Assembly: GCA_035524895.1 (NCBI GenBank)
Contig: DATLFI010000419.1
Coordinates: 1-32,012, forward strand
Length of the DNA: 32,012 nt
Direction: 5' to 3'
Origin: DATLFI01 sp035524895
GTDB lineage: Bacteria > Acidobacteriota > Thermoanaerobaculia > Multivoradales > Multivoraceae
Shown here: positions 1 to 7,353 of the stretch, in pieces
Position numbering within the stretch: the first letter of the stretch is position 1
How the letters are laid out: each line of letters opens with the position of its first letter
Notes under the pieces: generated by a model
Database searches by the model: none
Told to the model about the DNA's origin: nothing
Seen by the model: the letters and a program-made list of their open reading frames with translations, nothing else
Made by a program: the position numbers and the translations under genes

Positions 1-31
1 GGCTTTCTCGCGAAACGAAGCCTCGAAGCCC

Positions 32-1456
32 TCAGCGCGCCCGCGCCAGCTCGTAGACGATGTCGTAGTGGAAGCGCACGAAGCGGTGGAGCTCGCTCTC
101 GAGGATGCGCTCCTGGTCGCTGTGGGCGCCGAAGCCCTTGGGTCCGTCCTCGATGTCGGTGGCGGGGCCGATGCCGTAGCTCTGGATGCCCTTGGCGCGC
201 AGGAATGCCATGTCGGTGGCGCCGGTGCTCATGGTCGGCAGCGTCACCGCGCCGTAGTGGCGCTGCACCATCTCCTCGATGGTACGGAACGCCTCGGTGT
301 CGAGACGCGCGTCGCCCGAGCCGGGCCGTACCGCGCGAGGCGCTAGCCTCACCTCGACCGCGGGATCGTCGACCACTTCGCGAGCGAGCTCGAGGAACTG
401 CTCGATGTCCTCGTCGGGCAGCACGCGCAGGTCGACGATCGCCTTCGCCTCGGAGGGGATGACGTTGACTCGGTAGCCGCCGTCGACGATGTTCGGCGAC
501 AGCGAGGAGCGAAGCATCGAGGCGTGACGCGGCTCGTGCTCGAGGAAGTGCTCGTCGACTTCGTCGACCTTGGCCGGATCGAGCACGGCGAGGTAGCGCG
601 CGGCGTCCTCGGGCGGCGAGATCGAGGCGAGACGCTCGAAGTAGCCGCTGGTCGTCTCGTTGAGACGGATCGGCGAGCGCCAGTCGGCGACCTTGGCCAC
701 CGCCTTCGACAGGCGCACCACCGAGTTGGTGCGCAGCGGCACCGAGCCGTGACCGGCGACGCCTCGCGCCACCAGCTCGATCGCGTACGGCCGTTTCTCC
801 AGGGTTTGCACGGAGGCGTAGGCGACCTGGCCGTTCTTGCGCGTCACCCCGCCACCCTCGGCGATGCAGAACTCGGCGTCGATGCGGTCGAAGTGCTGCT
901 CGACCATGAAGCGGATGCCGACGTGGGTGGATCCTTCCTCGCCAGCCTCGGCGAGAAAGATCACGTCGCGCTCAAGCGGTACCTGCAGGCGGTGCAGCGT
1001 GAGCATCAGCATCAGCCCGGCCACCACGTTGTCCTTGTCGTCCACGGCGCCGCGCCCGTAGACCCAGCCGCCGTCGCGCGTGGCGCTGAAGGGCGGGAAC
1101 GTCCACTTCGCCGGATCGACGTTCACGGTATCCGTGTGCGCCATGACCAGGAGCGGCCGCTTGCTGCCGTTGCCCTTCAACCGCGCCACCACGTTGGGGC
1201 GATGCTCCTCGAGCGAGAACACCTCGACCGGAATGCCCGCGCCCTGGAGGACCGCCGTCAGGTACGCGGCTGCCGGCGCCTCGTTGCCCGGTGGGTCGGT
1301 GGTGTCGAAGCGCAGGAGCATCTGGAAGTGCGCCATGGTCTCGGCCTCGAGCGCTGCCCAGTCGGGCTGGGGCGACGGCGGGGGAGCCTGGGCGCCGGTG
1401 AGCGCGGCGACGCCGACGAGCGCGATCGCCAGGTACGGGGTGCATCGAGAGCGCAT
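32..1456 (-). CDS. Secreted M20-family zinc metallopeptidase
   Basis: This 474-residue protein matches the M20/M28-like dinuclear zinc hydrolases (carboxypeptidase, dipeptidase or aminoacylase activity). Residues 1-24 form a signal peptide (charged start, hydrophobic core, Ala-rich end), so it probably acts in the periplasm or outside the cell. The metal and catalytic motifs are in order: HTDT (His107, Asp109), GRGAVDDK at 134-141 (bridging Asp139), and AGEEGS at 171-176 (catalytic Glu173, metal Glu174). A late GAHSD supplies the last metal His. The middle region with the RVLP motif is the usual dimerisation domain. The length is normal for the family. No Shine-Dalgarno is visible, but TAGTCT lies 6 nt before the ATG, so the message may be leaderless. 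It is divergent from the ankyrin/propeller gene. Exact substrate is unknown. Confidence 0.93.
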   Translation of the reverse strand: MRSRCTPYLAIALVGVAALTGAQAPPPSPQPDWAALEAETMAHFQMLLRFDTTDPPGNEAPAAAYLTAVLQGAGIPVEVFSLEEHRPNVVARLKGNGSKRPLLVMAHTDTVNVDPAKWTFPPFSATRDGGWVYGRGAVDDKDNVVAGLMLMLTLHRLQVPLERDVIFLAEAGEEGSTHVGIRFMVEQHFDRIDAEFCIAEGGGVTRKNGQVAYASVQTLEKRPYAIELVARGVAGHGSVPLRTNSVVRLSKAVAKVADWRSPIRLNETTSGYFERLASISPPEDAARYLAVLDPAKVDEVDEHFLEHEPRHASMLRSSLSPNIVDGGYRVNVIPSEAKAIVDLRVLPDEDIEQFLELAREVVDDPAVEVRLAPRAVRPGSGDARLDTEAFRTIEEMVQRHYGAVTLPTMSTGATDMAFLRAKGIQSYGIGPATDIEDGPKGFGAHSDQERILESELHRFVRFHYDIVYELARAR

Positions 1457-1462
1457 GGCGAC

Positions 1463-1468
1463 AGACTA
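1463..1468 (-). promoter_or_regulatory. Possible -10 element (TAGTCT) of a leaderless M20 transcript
   Basis: On the minus strand TAGTCT fits the TANNNT -10 pattern and ends 6 nt before the ATG at 1456. That spacing would place transcription start at the start codon. No ribosome binding site precedes the ATG. No -35 box was recognised. This is inference from spacing alone. Confidence 0.3.
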
Positions 1469-1526
1469 GCGCGAAGGCGAAGGTCCCGTGGCGGCTCGCC
1501 TGCGGAGTAGCATCGACTCCGACCAC

Positions 1527-1531
1527 GGAGG
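1527..1531 (+). promoter_or_regulatory. Ribosome binding site GGAGG that decides the start at 1537
   Basis: GGAGG ends 5 nt before ATG 1537. It overlaps the alternative GTG at 1531, so the ATG is the better start. Confidence 0.7.
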
Positions 1532-1536
1532 TGACC

Positions 1537-3759
1537 ATGGAGCGTCGTACCAGCTTCGCCGCACCGACCCGGCTTCCGGCCGCTGCCGCCCTGGCCGTTG
1601 TGGCATGTCTGTCGACGGTGTGGATCCCGGTCCAGGCCGCAGCGGCGACTCCCGACGAGGACCTGCTGGCCGCTGCCGCGGCGGCCGACCTCGCCAGCGT
1701 CCGGCGCGCGCTCGAGCGCGGGGCCGACTCCGACGCCGAGAACCGCTACGGCCGGACCGCGCTGTCGCTGGCGGCGGGTGGCGGTCACCTCGAGGTGGTT
1801 CGGCTGCTGCTCGAGCGCGGCGCGGATCCCAACCGCCGCGACTGGTTCTACGACAGCTCGCCGGTCGGCTGGGCGCTCCAGCGCGAGGACCCCAGCTTCG
1901 AGGTGGTCGAGGCGCTGGTGCGGGCCGGCGCCGAGGATCGCTTCCAGGCCCTGCTCGGAGCGCTGCGCTCGGGTCGCGACGAGCTGGCGCGCGCGGTGAT
2001 CGCGAGCGGACCGTTGCTGCAGTCGGAGCGTGACCAGCTCGAGACCTTCCGCTCGCGCATGACCCCGGTGCAGCTCGAGCTCTTGGCGCGTGTCGAGGTG
2101 GTGCCCGACCCGCCGCCACCCGTCTACACCGTTGCGGACCTCGAGCGCTTCGCGGGCGAGTTCGAGGGCTGGGACAACGACCGCCTGGTCACCGTGTTGG
2201 TGGCCGACGGCGCGCTGCGCATCGCCATCGGCGACGACCCGGCTCGTCGCTTCGTGGTGTCGGGCGAGAACGCCTTCCGCGCCGAGGGCGGCGAGACCCG
2301 CGCCGAGTTCTTCGGTCGCGCGCGCACCATCGAAGGGGTCGCGCTCGCCGAGCCGGACGAGCGGCCGGTGGTGCTGCGGCGCACGGTGGTGAGCGCCACC
2401 GCCACGGCCACTGCGGCGGCGACCGACCGTGCCGCGACGCCGGCTTCCCCGGCGGCTCGCCGGAGCACGGCGGCGACCGAGCACTGGCCGAGCTTCCGCG
2501 GCGCCAACGCCGCGGGAGTGGGAGACGGAGCCGAAGTGCCGGTGTCGTGGAACGTCGAGACCGGGGAGAACGTGCGCTGGATCGCGCCGATCCCGGGGCT
2601 CGGCAACTCGAGCCCGGTGGTGTGGGGCGACCACGTGTTCGTGACCACCGCGGTGGCGGCTTCGGGCGAGCAGAAGATCCGCACCGGCCTGACCGGCGCC
2701 GGCGACGGCGTCGACGAGTCGGTGGAGCACTCCTGGCGCGTGCTGGCGTTCGACCGGCGCACCGGCGCGCCGCGTTGGGACGTCGAGATCGCTCGCGCGA
2801 TCCCCGAGACGCGGCGTCACTTCAAGGCGACCCAGGCCAATTCGAGCCCGGCAACCGACGGCAAGGTCGTGGTGGTGGTGTTCCCCACCGCCGGCATGGC
2901 GGCGCTCGACTTCGACGGCAAGGTGCTGTGGCGGGTCGACCTGGGCGGGCTGGAGGCCGGCGCGTTCAACGACACCGGCATCCAGTGGGGCTTCGCCGCC
3001 TCGCCGGTGATCTATGGCTCGACCCTGATCCTGCAGGTCGACGTCCACGAGACCGCCAGCGAAGGGCCGTACCTCGCGGCGTGGGACCTCGCGAGCGGCA
3101 AGCGGCTCTGGCGCACCCAGCGCCGCGGCATCGCGTCGAGCTGGGCGACCCCGGCGATCGTGCGTGGACCGGAAGGCGACGAGCTGGTGTGCAACGGCTC
3201 GGTGATCAAGGGCTACGACCCGCGCACCGGCAAAGAGCTGTGGAGCCTCGCGCCCAACTCCGAGCTGGTGGTGGCGGCGCCGGTCGCCGGCGACGGCGTG
3301 GTCTACGTGTCGGCCGGCTACCCGCCGATCAAGCCGGTCTACGCGGTGCGCGCCGGCACTCGCGGCACGGTCGACGCGACGCCGGGTCGCCCGCACGAGC
3401 GCCTGTTGTGGAGCCACGACCGCGGCGGTGCCTACATGCCGACGCCGCTGCTCTACGATGGTCGTCTCTACATCGTCCACCACAACAACATCCTGGTGGC
3501 CTACGACGCGCTCACCGGCGAAGCGCTGTTCAAGTCGCGCTTCAGCCAGGGCGGGACCTTCACCTCGTCGCCGATCGCATCGAACGGCAGGATCTACACC
3601 GGCACCGAAGAGGGGCTGGTCTACGTGCTCGAGGCGGGCAGCGAGCACAAGGAGCTCGCGGTCAACGACCTGGGCGAGCCGCTGATGGCGACGCCGGCGG
3701 TGTCGCAAGGCACGTTGTTCCTGCGCACCCCGAGCCGGTTGATCGCGGTCGGAGGATGA
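1537..3759 (+). CDS. Secreted ankyrin-repeat / PQQ-like beta-propeller protein
   Basis: The protein has 740 residues. The ATG at 1537 is chosen over the GTG at 1531 because GGAGG (1527-1531) lies 5 nt before it. Residues 1-36 form a signal peptide. Residues about 38-160 are ankyrin repeats (GRTALSLAAGGGHLEVVRLL, then LLERGADPNRRD). About 195-290 is a small all-beta segment resembling domains found after secreted hydrolases. An Ala/Thr-rich linker follows. From about 316 to the end is a PQQ-like beta-propeller opening with HWPSFRG and repeating 'SSPVVWGDHVFV'-type blades. Such propellers usually act as periplasmic or outer-surface scaffolds, and no catalytic quinone-site residues could be assigned. 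The stop codon overlaps an ATG (ATGA at 3756-3759), which suggests coupling to the lysozyme gene. Ankyrin plus propeller in one exported chain is an uncommon arrangement. Confidence 0.9.
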   Translation: MERRTSFAAPTRLPAAAALAVVACLSTVWIPVQAAAATPDEDLLAAAAAADLASVRRALERGADSDAENRYGRTALSLAAGGGHLEVVRLLLERGADPNRRDWFYDSSPVGWALQREDPSFEVVEALVRAGAEDRFQALLGALRSGRDELARAVIASGPLLQSERDQLETFRSRMTPVQLELLARVEVVPDPPPPVYTVADLERFAGEFEGWDNDRLVTVLVADGALRIAIGDDPARRFVVSGENAFRAEGGETRAEFFGRARTIEGVALAEPDERPVVLRRTVVSATATATAAATDRAATPASPAARRSTAATEHWPSFRGANAAGVGDGAEVPVSWNVETGENVRWIAPIPGLGNSSPVVWGDHVFVTTAVAASGEQKIRTGLTGAGDGVDESVEHSWRVLAFDRRTGAPRWDVEIARAIPETRRHFKATQANSSPATDGKVVVVVFPTAGMAALDFDGKVLWRVDLGGLEAGAFNDTGIQWGFAASPVIYGSTLILQVDVHETASEGPYLAAWDLASGKRLWRTQRRGIASSWATPAIVRGPEGDELVCNGSVIKGYDPRTGKELWSLAPNSELVVAAPVAGDGVVYVSAGYPPIKPVYAVRAGTRGTVDATPGRPHERLLWSHDRGGAYMPTPLLYDGRLYIVHHNNILVAYDALTGEALFKSRFSQGGTFTSSPIASNGRIYTGTEEGLVYVLEAGSEHKELAVNDLGEPLMATPAVSQGTLFLRTPSRLIAVGG

Positions 3760-3770
3760 GGCGGTCGCCT

Positions 3771-4499
3771 ATGGGCTCGACACCGCGTGCGGCCGCGCTG
3801 CGGGTCTTCGGCTGGTTGGTCTCGGCCGGTCTGTTCGGTGCGCCCGTCGCGGTCGCGCAGGCGCAGCACCTCCTGGGAGTCGACGTCTCGCACCACCAGG
3901 AGGAGATCGACTGGACCGCGGTCGCCGGGTCGGGCGTGGTCTTCGTCTACGTCAAGGCCACCGAGGGCATCGACTTCCAGGACCCCGCGTTCACCCGCAA
4001 CTGGTCGGGCGCGAGGGCGGCGGGCCTGCTGCGCGGCGCCTACCACATGTTGCGCCCCGAGGACGACGCGGTCGAGCAGGCGAAGTGGTTTCTGAAGAAC
4101 CTCGCCGAGGCCGGTTTCGGTCCCGGCGACCTGCCGCCGGCGCTCGACGTCGAGCGCGTCAGCAGCACCACCAGCTTGCCGCGCCATCAGACCGCCGAGC
4201 GCGCGCTCGCCTGGCTGGAGCACGTCGAGCAGGAGCTGGAGCGCAAACCGCTGCTCTACACCAACCCGCGGTTCTGGCAGGACTACCTCGCCGACCACCA
4301 CCCGCTGACCGGCTACCCGCTGTGGCTCGCCGAGTACTCCGCGGAGCCGGCGCCGTCCTCCGGTTGGGGCTGGGAGAGTTGGACGCTGTGGCAGTTCACG
4401 CAGGATGGTCAGCGCCCCGGCGTCACAACGCGGGTCGACGTCAATCGTTTCGCGGGCTCCCACGAAGAGCTGCGAGCAAAGCTGCTGGGCAAACCGTAG
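3771..4499 (+). CDS. Secreted GH25 lysozyme (muramidase)
   Basis: This 242-residue protein is a glycoside hydrolase family 25 domain preceded by a signal peptide (residues 1-30, cleavage near AVAQA). GH25 enzymes cut the MurNAc-GlcNAc bond of peptidoglycan. Hallmarks in order are GVDVSHHQ with Asp38, FVYVKATEG at 58-66, RGAYHMLRP, the catalytic DVE pair (Asp126, Glu128), LYTNPRFW, PLWLAEYS, WTLWQFTQDG, and a closing VDVNRF. The start could also be ATG 3756, which overlaps the previous stop as ATGA. ATG 3771 is preferred because GAGG (3758-3761) lies 9 nt upstream, while 3756 has GGAGG directly abutting. It is probably co-transcribed with the propeller gene and may serve wall remodelling or attack on other bacteria. 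No separate wall-binding domain is present. Confidence 0.93.
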   Translation: MGSTPRAAALRVFGWLVSAGLFGAPVAVAQAQHLLGVDVSHHQEEIDWTAVAGSGVVFVYVKATEGIDFQDPAFTRNWSGARAAGLLRGAYHMLRPEDDAVEQAKWFLKNLAEAGFGPGDLPPALDVERVSSTTSLPRHQTAERALAWLEHVEQELERKPLLYTNPRFWQDYLADHHPLTGYPLWLAEYSAEPAPSSGWGWESWTLWQFTQDGQRPGVTTRVDVNRFAGSHEELRAKLLGKP

Positions 4500-4635
4500 C
4501 CCGGGACGTTCCGCTTCTTCGCCGGCGCGACGTATAGCGCTGGTGCGAGCGGAGCCAGGGCCATCGGGGCCGAGGCAGAGGCGGGTGGCACGGCCGCCTG
4601 TCCCGCCGCATCCAACCAGCGCTGCGGCGCTTACT

Positions 4636-4656
4636 TCGCTCCCCCCGAAGGAGCGA
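4636..4656 (+). other. Hairpin just before the ribosome binding site of the 4670 gene
   Basis: TCGCTCC (4636-4642) pairs with GGAGCGA (4650-4656) across a 7-nt loop. The hairpin ends 4 nt before the GGGAG ribosome binding site and 13 nt before the ATG. It could affect translation, but there is no T tract, and in GC-rich DNA it may be chance. Confidence 0.3.
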
Positions 4657-4669
4657 GAAGGGAGCCTTC

Positions 4670-5272
4670 ATGCGTTCGCGCAGAGTTTCGAGCCACCGCC
4701 GCGTCTTCTCCCTGCTGATCCCTACCTTCCTGATGCTGCTCGTCGCTGGGCTGGGCATGGCCCGAGCAGAACGCGGCGTCGTACTCTCCGAGGCGGGTGC
4801 TGCCCGGCTTGCATACGACATCGCGATGAACGGCGCGACGTTCCACTTCGAGGGTCCGACCAACGAGGCGGGCTACCCCGCGGACGGCACTCCGTTCATC
4901 GTGCGTGGCTACCTGTATCCAGAGGGCACGTTCGCGACGCACGGATCGAGCAGCGGTACCAACGAGGACGGCAGCCCCGAGTTCCCCGAGCTCGTGGTGG
5001 GCACCTGGTACTGCCGCGGCTGGCACACCCAGGACGGGGATGCGCTGACGGGTGTCGTGGTCGCGACGACGCAGGTCTTCGACCTCGATCCGAACCAGCC
5101 GGGCGCCCACACCGTGGTCACCGACGGCCTCGAGCTGGCCGACTTCGATGTCTGGTTCTCGCGGGCGATCACCGGCGGGTCTGGCCGCCACCGGCACCCG
5201 ACCGGCCAGCAGCGGCAGGTCTACGTCGACTTCAACGCCAGCGACGGGTTCAACACCTCCCGGAGCGGCTGA
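4670..5272 (+). CDS. Small secreted protein, allene-oxide-cyclase/dirigent-like barrel, C-terminus probably replaced
   Basis: The ORF encodes 200 residues starting at an ATG with GGGAG 5 nt upstream. Residues 1-33 are a signal peptide ending MARA. The body is beta-rich (TFHFEGPTNEAGYPADG, FIVRGYLYPEG) and ends with FSRAITGGSGRHRHPTGQQR and VDFNASDGFNTS. The 'GGTGR...G' turn followed by 'FN..GGFN' resembles the allene oxide cyclase / dirigent-like barrel fold. That assignment is by eye and no function can be given. The last three residues (RSG) come from DNA that, in another frame, encodes kinase sequence (PERLTRFERE). The native end was therefore probably lost in a deletion around 5257-5262, which also removed the start of the kinase gene. 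Confidence 0.65.
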   Translation: MRSRRVSSHRRVFSLLIPTFLMLLVAGLGMARAERGVVLSEAGAARLAYDIAMNGATFHFEGPTNEAGYPADGTPFIVRGYLYPEGTFATHGSSSGTNEDGSPEFPELVVGTWYCRGWHTQDGDALTGVVVATTQVFDLDPNQPGAHTVVTDGLELADFDVWFSRAITGGSGRHRHPTGQQRQVYVDFNASDGFNTSRSG

Positions 5273-6128
5273 CACGCTTCGAGCGCGAGGCGCGTGCGCT
5301 GGCGGCCCTCAACCACCCCAGCATCGCGACGATCCACGGTCTCGACGAGGAAGGCGGGCTGGTCTTCCTCGTGCTCGAGCTGATCGCCGGCGAGACGCTG
5401 CGAGAACGGCTCGAGCGCGGTGTGCTGCCGCTCGCGGAAGCGCTCGTCGTCGGCGCGCAGATGTCGGCTGCGCTCGAGGCGGCGCACGGAGCGGGGATCG
5501 TGCACCGCGACCTCAAGCCGTCCAACGTCAAGATCACACCCGAGGGCCGCGTCAAGCTGCTCGATTTCGGCATCGCCAAGGTGCTGAGGCCTGCGTCCGG
5601 CGACAGCGACAACGGCCTCACCGAGACGTTCGTGTCGGGCACGGCCCAGGGCGGCGGCGTCCTGGGAACTGCTCCCTACATGAGCCCGGAGCAGTGGCGT
5701 GCTCGCTCCGTCGACCAGCGGTCGGATATCTGGTCCTTCGGCTGCGTGCTGTACGAGATGATTTCGGGGCGTCGCGCGTTTGCGGGCGCGACCAACACCG
5801 ACATCGCCGTAGCGGTCCTCGGCGGGGAGCCCGACTGGAGCGCACTCCCGGAGCTCACGACCGATGGCGTGCGCGCCCTCCTCGAGGCATGCCTGGCCAA
5901 GGAACCAGCGGACCGGCCGGCGGGTTTCGCTGCGGTACGAGATGCACTCGAGTCGGAGCTGGCAGCGATGACGTCCGGTTCCAACCAGCCAACGCTGCGC
6001 ACGACGATCCGAGCGAGGCCCGCGCGCTCGCGTCCAAGCCGACCACCAACCTGGAGGCATACGACGCCTTCCTGCGAGGCGACGACTATCTCCGCCGGGC
6101 AACGAGCTGCAGTCCGACTCCGAGGTGA
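5260..6128 (+). pseudogene. Truncated eukaryotic-like Ser/Thr protein kinase with internal deletion and frameshift
   Basis: Homology begins abruptly with PERLTRFEREARALAALN, which in Hanks-type kinases lies about 60-70 residues into the domain. The glycine-rich loop and the ATP-binding lysine are absent. The rest is well kept: HRDLKPSN (HRD at 5503-5511), DFG at 5563-5571, GTAPYMSPEQ, and the SDIWSFGCVLYEM helix. After DALESELAAM the frame moves by one, and within about 20 codons the sequence becomes SEARALASKPTTNLEAYDAF. In relatives of this architecture that stretch precedes the TPRs and follows a roughly 200-residue TolB-like region, which is missing here. This second frame ends at TGA 6126-6128. 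The TPR part continues in a third frame. Without the N-lobe the product could not phosphorylate. The gene is either decaying or misassembled. Confidence 0.75.
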
Positions 6129-7276
6129 TGATCGCCATCGGCATGTACGAGGAGGCGACTCGCCTGGACCCGGCGTTCGCCCAGGCGTGGAGTCGCCTTG
6201 CGCACGCGCACGCCTGGCGCTATCAGTGGTACTTCGACCGCTCCGAGTCGCGGTTGCGGCAGGCTCGCGAGGCCGTCACCCGCGCTCTGGCGCTCGATCC
6301 GCATCTTGCGGACGCGCACTACGCGTTGGGGCGCATCCTGGTGGACGAGAACGAGCCGGAGCGAGCGATGGAGGAGTTTCGCGACGTCCTCCGTCACGAG
6401 CCCAACCACGCCGAGGCGCTCTACGGGCTGAGCCACGCTGCCATCTCCCAAGGGGATTGGGACGTGGGAAGGCGGTACGCGGTGCAGGCGATGGAGCTCA
6501 GCCCGACATCGGCGGCCCTCGCATGCTGGACCGGCGGCGCGCACTCCTACGCTGGGGACTACCACGGAGCCATGGAGCACCACCAGACGGCGGTCAAGCT
6601 GGCTCCCGACCGCGCATGCCACTACTTCTGCGAGGTGGAGGCGTTGCTCAACTGGGACGGAGAGACGCGCCGTGCGCGAGCGTTCCTGGAACGCGTCCCC
6701 GCGCACCTCGACCGCGAGAAGAGCCCGGCGCTGGACTACCAGTGGATCTTGGTGGAGATGATCGACGGCCGATGGGACGAAGCCTTGCGGCGCATCGCGG
6801 CGGGTCGAGCAGCGGCGCTGCAGAGCCCGTGGTTCTACATGCCCAGGACCTTGCTGGCCGCCCAGGTCAACGACCTGCGCGTCGAGCCCGACCTCGCTCG
6901 CGCAGGTTACGAGGAGAGCGTCTCGACGATCGAAGGACTGCTCGAGGCGCGGCCGCTCGATGCTCGCCTCCACGGCGCGCTCGGCATGGCCTACGCCGGG
7001 TTGGGCCGGCGCTCCGAGGCGGTGGAGGCGGCACAGCGCGGGATCGACCTGCTGGGCGACGGCAAGACGGATCTGCCCTACCGGTTGCGCGATCTCGCGA
7101 TCGTGCACGCTCTACTGGGCGAGCACACCCAGGCGCTCGCGACCTTGGAGAGACTGCTCGAGCTCAGGACCGGGTTCTTCTCACCGGCCTACCTGCGCGC
7201 CGAGCCGCTGCTGCGCGATCTCGAACGCGATCCGCGCTTCGCGACCCTGCTCGACCGTCCTCGTGAAGCGGCATAG
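6125..7276 (+). CDS. TPR-repeat C-terminal part of the broken kinase gene
   Basis: The open frame gives 383 residues of tetratricopeptide repeats, such as AIGMYEEATRLDPAFAQAWS, then AREAVTRALALDPHLADAHY and further units to LLRDLERDPRFATLLD. TPRs make protein-binding superhelices. In intact relatives they form the C-terminal part of kinase/TolB-like/TPR proteins. The coding homology starts upstream of the first ATG, in the same frame, with GNELQSDSEV at about 6098. Adding one G to the GGG at 6097-6099 restores LRRGNELQSDSEVMIAIG, so this is almost certainly the continuation of the kinase gene and not an independent gene. The start at 6125 has no convincing ribosome binding site. No signal peptide or transmembrane segment is present. 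Confidence 0.7.
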   Translation: MMIAIGMYEEATRLDPAFAQAWSRLAHAHAWRYQWYFDRSESRLRQAREAVTRALALDPHLADAHYALGRILVDENEPERAMEEFRDVLRHEPNHAEALYGLSHAAISQGDWDVGRRYAVQAMELSPTSAALACWTGGAHSYAGDYHGAMEHHQTAVKLAPDRACHYFCEVEALLNWDGETRRARAFLERVPAHLDREKSPALDYQWILVEMIDGRWDEALRRIAAGRAAALQSPWFYMPRTLLAAQVNDLRVEPDLARAGYEESVSTIEGLLEARPLDARLHGALGMAYAGLGRRSEAVEAAQRGIDLLGDGKTDLPYRLRDLAIVHALLGEHTQALATLERLLELRTGFFSPAYLRAEPLLRDLERDPRFATLLDRPREAA

Positions 7277-7316
7277 CGCGACGCTCATCGCGGGAGCGTG
7301 ACGCGTCGGATCCAAA

Positions 7317-7338
7317 CGATCGCCGCCTGTCGCGATCG
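7317..7338. terminator. Hairpin between convergent genes, possible bidirectional terminator
   Basis: CGATCGC (7317-7323) and GCGATCG (7332-7338) form a 7-bp stem with an 8-nt loop. The hairpin lies in the 77-bp gap between the TPR fragment (+) and the glycogen operon (-). No T tract follows on either strand, so the terminator role is tentative. Confidence 0.35.
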
Positions 7339-7353
7339 GCCCCAGAGGACCCT

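Noticed and set aside
1258..3708. An 816-codon open frame on the minus strand opposite the ankyrin/propeller gene
   Set aside because: Arg/His-rich, low-complexity antisense frame with no family-like sequence; the plus-strand gene explains the region.
2547..3770. Long N-terminal extension of the GH25 lysozyme frame
   Set aside because: It overlaps the propeller coding region in another frame; the signal peptide begins only at the Met at 3756 or 3771.
4405..7266. A 953-codon open frame spanning the barrel gene, the kinase and the TPR region
   Set aside because: Only the part from about 5260 to 5990 is kinase-like. The rest reads the barrel and TPR genes in the wrong frame, which stays open because the DNA is GC-rich.
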